Source of the DNA: Bartonella sp. CM31XJBT
Lineage (GTDB): Bacteria; Pseudomonadota; Alphaproteobacteria; Rhizobiales; Rhizobiaceae
DNA: 64,000 nucleotides
Direction of reading: 5' to 3'
NCBI RefSeq assembly: GCF_028618555.1
Contig: NZ_JAQITD010000001.1
Location: forward strand, 1-64,000
The position numbers were made by a program, and so were the translations under genes. Of the stretch, positions 60,579 to 64,000 are shown piece by piece; the stretch's first letter is position 1; every line of letters starts with the position of its first letter. The notes under the pieces are model-generated. The model saw nothing but the letters and a program-made list of their open reading frames with translations. It had not been told where the DNA came from and ran no database searches.

Positions 60579-61508
60579 TCACCCTTTTTTAGAAACACTC
60601 TGACGTCCAAAATCAGGAGCATCAATTTCCTGTCCAGCATCAATAATATTGCGACGTACAGCACGCGTACGTGTAAAAAAGTTAAACAGTGTCTCACCAT
60701 CTCCTAAATGAATTGCCCGTTCTAAAAAAGCAAGCCCCTCACTAAAACGGCTCAACATTTCTAAAATAGCATCCTTATTATGCAAACAAATATCTCGCCA
60801 CATAACGGGATCAGAAGATGCTAAACGCGTAAAATCACGAAAACCGGAAGCGGAATAAGCAATCACTTCCGAATTTGTTACTTTTTCTAAATCACTCGCT
60901 GTCCCAACAGTATTATACGCAATCAAATGGGGTAAATGTGAAACAATAGCCAAAACAAGATCATGATGCTTAGGTTCCATCTTTTCGACACGCGCACCAC
61001 AAGCTTCCCAAAACGCTGTTAATTGTGCGACAGCAGTAGCATCGCTATCCGCAAAAGGCGTTAAAATACACCAACGATTCATAAATAAATCAGCAAAACC
61101 AGCATCCGGTCCTGAATATTCCGTTCCAGCAATTGGATGCCCTGGAATAAAATGAACCGTTTTTGGCAATAAAGGTGCCATTTCCGCAATAACCAACGCT
61201 TTCGTAGAACCAACATCACTCACAATCGCTCCAAGTTTTAAATGATCACGAATAGTTTTTGCCACTTCTGCACTAGCTCCAACAGGAACAGAAAGAATAA
61301 CCAAATCTGCTCCTTCAACAGCTTTTGCATTATCTGTCGTATAAAAATCCCCAAGCTCCAATTCACGCGCTCTTTTCAGGGTTTCTGGACGACGTGTTGC
61401 AATAGAAATCTGAGCCGCAAGATTTTTCTTTTTAATCACTCTTGCTAAAGAAGACCCAATCAGACCGATCCCAATGAGTGCTATTTTTTCAAACTGAATA
61501 TGGAGCAT
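60579..61508 (-). CDS. tyrC: Prephenate/arogenate dehydrogenase
   Basis: A 309-residue NAD(P)-dependent enzyme of tyrosine synthesis. GIGLIGSSLA (from residue 13) is the dinucleotide fold and PGHPIAGTEYSGPDAG is the substrate-site signature. In many relatives it follows hisC; hisC is absent here. It can use prephenate from the chorismate mutase encoded at 32.2 kb. Confidence 0.92.
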   Translation of the reverse strand: MLHIQFEKIALIGIGLIGSSLARVIKKKNLAAQISIATRRPETLKRARELELGDFYTTDNAKAVEGADLVILSVPVGASAEVAKTIRDHLKLGAIVSDVGSTKALVIAEMAPLLPKTVHFIPGHPIAGTEYSGPDAGFADLFMNRWCILTPFADSDATAVAQLTAFWEACGARVEKMEPKHHDLVLAIVSHLPHLIAYNTVGTASDLEKVTNSEVIAYSASGFRDFTRLASSDPVMWRDICLHNKDAILEMLSRFSEGLAFLERAIHLGDGETLFNFFTRTRAVRRNIIDAGQEIDAPDFGRQSVSKKG

Positions 61509-62265
61509 CTTTCACCTTCAAAGATTCTTTGCAAATGGCAATAAAGACAATTGTAAAATCATAATTTTCTTGTTTGTTTGTTCAAGAGTTATGCGTAAAA
61601 CATTAAAAAATGACAACTAGGGAATAAAGAATAACGCAGCTTACCAATTATCACCTGCGCAAGCTGACAACAGATCAATTTACCTAGAAAACACATAAAA
61701 AATAAATGACGAGAAATCTAACATCACGCTCTAAAACTCCCTCTTAATTACTGATCAAAGCGCATCACCGAAACAAAATAAAATGCACTCTCAATTAGGA
61801 TAACAACGACTCTACATAAATCCCATCAGTTTACTTTATCTTACTAATTTACTCACAAAAAAACACATCAAAAGCGTAAGCAGACACTAACTCTTCTCCA
61901 ATTATCCCGATACGTTCATTAATTTGTACATTAGACCTATATAAAAACGTATTACGACTCCACCTACAACATCAACATAAGTTTCGCGAATATTGAAAAC
62001 ACCGTAAAACAACGCATACCAAAAGATACCATTAAAAACATTTTCCTCTCCCGATTCCGGATACCATAAATAAAATAAATATGAGAAAAACACGCCCTCT
62101 CAATAAAGAAAAAGTTTGATAACAAAAACACTGAACATCCCTTTAATGGAATCACACCCCTCGCGTAAAATAGAACGCCCTAAATAGAATAGATTTGGAT
62201 TACAAATTCATGCGTTTGTTTTAAAAAGGCATCTCGCTCCCCAGCCTATCTCACGACAATGTTCG
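61509..62265. other. Gap upstream of tyrC
   Basis: No gene is supported; short frames on the minus strand at 61902-62155 have no resemblance to a family. It may hold the tyrC promoter. Confidence 0.3.
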
Positions 62266-62267
62266 TA

Positions 62268-62480
62268 AATGTTATAACTATAAATCCATTAAGCACGACC
62301 CTCTTTACACTTAATAAACACTATTATTATATTTTCCTACCCCCAATGTTGCAAAAAACCTTGGAATTTGAGAGCATTCATAAGAGGCATTTTTAGTGCT
62401 TTCTTGCACAGTTTTTATCCACACGCCCCCACTTATGACGTGTAAAAGACATTGTTCTGATTGATTCAATATAAAAAATA
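62268..62480 (-). pseudogene. Integrase N-terminal remnant (copy H)
   Basis: On the minus strand the order is the upstream block (TTGAATCAATCAGAACA), GTGTGGATAAAAACTGTGCAAGAAAGCACTAAAAATGCCTCTTATGAA-like (62375-62420), then GTAAAGAGGGTCGTGCTTAATGG and a TTCATTTACGAACATTG-like piece with TCGTGAGAT. Heavily mutated. It lies back to back with copy I. Confidence 0.62.
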
Positions 62481-62774
62481 ATAAATTATTAATAATAAAC
62501 AATGGCTAGCTTTGTTTATGAGACACATTCATTGCTAAGATAATCATCTCTGTATCAAACATAAAAGTTTCCCCATAGGTGCTGTCGTTTTCATCATAAT
62601 CTATTTTGACCTTCTCCTCATCCCACGAAGATTCTTAATTCATACAGATCTGCACACCGTTCATTTTCTTGTCTAAAAGATTCCTCTGGCTCACTATTTT
62701 ATGTGATTCAATTAATCTATAGTATATTGATTTATAAAAATAATAATTTTTTTCAATTTGAATCATAACTTCGA

Positions 62775-63140
62775 ATACTGTAAAATTCTTCCATCACAAA
62801 CCCTCTTATCAATTAAAATCTCTTTTCTACACGTCACAAGAAGACATGTGAGAAAAAATGATGAAAAACGCTTTCTAATGCTAAAAACTGTAGCAACATT
62901 AGAGGCTAGCAAAGTATATAATGAGTGTCGACTTGCACTTTTATTAAGCGTAAAGATAGAGTTGCTCTATGGGTTTTATATTCTTCACAAGGAACTTTAC
63001 TTCTACACCATTCATAAACACCGCCGCGAAATAGATATGACGCGCATTAAAAAATATTTCTAAGAAAGCGTATGAATCTACCATACAAGTGTTTTCTGTT
63101 GTTTGAGATACTCTGTTTTACATGGGGGTGTTACTCCATT
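62775..63140 (+). pseudogene. Integrase N-terminal remnant (copy I)
   Basis: Upstream block followed by a frame, 62875-63063, that still resembles the arm-binding domain: LLLSVKIELLYGFYIL, then YTIHKHRREIDMTRIKK, compared with LLHKRKDGGAQWLYRYTIHGRRREMG in the best copies. A further piece, TTCTGTTTTACATGGGGGTGTTACTCC (63111-63137), corresponds to the VLREGVDP region of the family. The frame is open by chance of limited decay, but lacks the rest of the gene. Confidence 0.62.
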
Positions 63141-63364
63141 AAGACTCTATGAACCAACCTAATATTCACCAAATATCCACACAAAAAAACATCGAATACA
63201 TAAAATTTGATATGAGCCTCGTATCACTACTCTAAAAAACAGTACTTTACGATACAACAAAATAATAAAACTGTTTCAAAATGGCCTTTTGAAAATAAAC
63301 TATTTCTTTTGAAGAAAAATTTCTATCAAGCTTTCAAGCTCCTAAAATGCATCCTCAAAAATAC

Positions 63365-63434
63365 AAGTTCCACCAACCTCTACTTGATAGCATAACAGTT
63401 TTAATTGCTGAAAATGCCTCTGTGGTATACCAAA
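63365..63434 (-). pseudogene. Decayed duplicate of a holA segment
   Basis: CAACCTCTACTTGATAGC, then TTTTAATTGCTGAAAATGCC, then GTATACCAAAAATAAAAAA aligns with 63700-63768 inside holA (CAACCTCTACCTGATAACGC, GTAATTGCTGAAAATGCC, GTACTCAAAATTAAAAAAA). It lies 30 bp beyond the 3' end of holA, between it and integrase copy I. Confidence 0.6.
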
Positions 63435-63462
63435 AATAAAAAATCATTATATTTCTAGGCTG

Positions 63463-64000
63463 TTAAGCTGCCATCTGGCGTCGTGCAATAATTGTAAGCC
63501 CTAACAAAACTTGACGAATGATAGCTTCGCCCAAAAGTGGATTTTTACGACTGTCTAAAACAGCACTCTGAATTCTTTCCATTGCATAAGAAATTTGTTC
63601 TAATTTCCAATATTTTAAAGCTTGTTCAACGATCTTTTTCCGTTGAAAAAAAATGGGAGGACGAGCTTCAGAAACCACCGTAAAAGGCGATTTTCCTTCA
63701 ACCTCTACCTGATAACGCAATAGCTGTAATTGCTGAAAATGCCTTTGAGCTGTACTCAAAATTAAAAAAAGTGCCCCATGCACTGCTGCATGTCGGTTAA
63801 AATGCGCTTCAAAGCCTGATATATCGCCCAATAAAAGAGCATCAATGACTTCATCTTGAGAAAGAGCACTGACATCGCTTACAACAGCTTTCACATCTTC
63901 AAGAGTAATATGAACATTTGCAGCGTAAAGACAAAGCTTTTCTAATTCACCTCGTGATACAAGGCGATCCGCCCCTAAACATTCATGCAACCATCTACGT
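63463..64000 (-). CDS. holA: DNA polymerase III delta subunit, C-terminal part
   Basis: The frame runs off the right edge (start outside); about 179 residues are visible. WLHECLGADRLVSRGELEKLC and the following helical domain match HolA, the clamp-loader subunit that opens the beta clamp. The collar domain continues to the C-terminus with AERHFQQL-type sequence (here STAQRHFQQLQLLRYQ). An internal ATG near the edge is not the true start. A broken copy of a segment lies just downstream. Confidence 0.88.
   Translation of the reverse strand, partial: RRWLHECLGADRLVSRGELEKLCLYAANVHITLEDVKAVVSDVSALSQDEVIDALLLGDISGFEAHFNRHAAVHGALFLILSTAQRHFQQLQLLRYQVEVEGKSPFTVVSEARPPIFFQRKKIVEQALKYWKLEQISYAMERIQSAVLDSRKNPLLGEAIIRQVLLGLTIIARRQMAA

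Noticed and set aside
62758-63063. A 101-codon hypothetical gene on the + strand
   Set aside because: Its translation is a decayed integrase arm-binding domain (YTIHKHRREI) and most of the gene is missing.
1-64000. tRNA, rRNA or CRISPR loci
   Set aside because: Reading all gaps gave no cloverleaf with a GTTCGA-type arm, no rRNA-like stretch and no regularly spaced direct repeats; the repeats found are integrase remnants.

Overview
The window looks like a chromosomal segment of a Bartonella species (Rhizobiales, Alphaproteobacteria) from a lineage that carries the Trw type IV secretion system. The evidence is the AT-rich base composition, the 3' end of a trw operon closely resembling the IncW plasmid R388 genes, rhizobial gene order (sdhCDAB, cobS-cobT, htpX-rsmB-heparinase-purH, argH-lptM-lysA, hemY next to tsaD), loss of genes expected in a hemin-dependent host-restricted bacterium, and a high load of decayed intergenic DNA. 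Species cannot be fixed from sequence alone. I see no rRNA, tRNA or CRISPR array.

Layout. 1-4.3 kb: trwI (tail only), trwH, trwG, trwF, trwE, trwD on the + strand, ending at a stem-loop; no coupling-protein gene follows. 4.3-7.5 kb: gene-poor DNA with a nearly full-length but broken tyrosine integrase. 7.5-11 kb: sdhCDAB (minus) with a good promoter. 11.5-13.7 kb: rplS, trmD, rimM (minus). 13.8-19.7 kb (mostly plus): SapC-like protein, a Xer-type recombinase, bolA (minus), a J-domain protein, cobS, cobT. 21.1-22.2 kb: a queuosine-precursor transporter with a preQ1-I-like leader, and rpmB (both minus). 22.5-26.1 kb: surf1, purH and an overlooked 50-residue DUF1127 protein. 27-34.1 kb: heparinase-like protein, rsmB, htpX (minus), a DUF1674/SdhAF4 protein (plus), rpsP, chorismate mutase, ffh (minus). 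34.3-40 kb: carbonic anhydrase (minus) and a 1571-residue NAD-glutamate dehydrogenase (plus). 41.3-49.1 kb: a frameshifted DUF2125 gene, a glutamine amidotransferase, hemY-like and COG4223 membrane proteins (minus), tsaD and an EVE protein (plus). 50-55 kb: a response regulator lacking its phospho-acceptor, a methyltransferase and a TIGR02302 membrane protein. 55.1-61.5 kb: lysA, lptM, argH, tlpA, a DUF188 protein, a YihY/BrkB protein and tyrC. The right edge holds a partial holA.

The most striking structure is not a gene. About ten decayed copies of one tyrosine-integrase family (mostly N-terminal pieces plus about 110 bp of upstream DNA) lie in the intergenic gaps on both strands. At least three sit beside broken duplicates of the 3' part of the neighbouring minus-strand gene (yhhQ, DUF2125 with the gdh end, holA). 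This suggests repeated integration at or near gene 3' ends followed by decay. Other signals worth following are the preQ1-I-like leader, the scars where hemC/hemD and gpsA would be expected, the Asp-to-Gly receiver substitution, and the break in the ffh-rpsP-rimM-trmD-rplS cluster by an 18 kb block.
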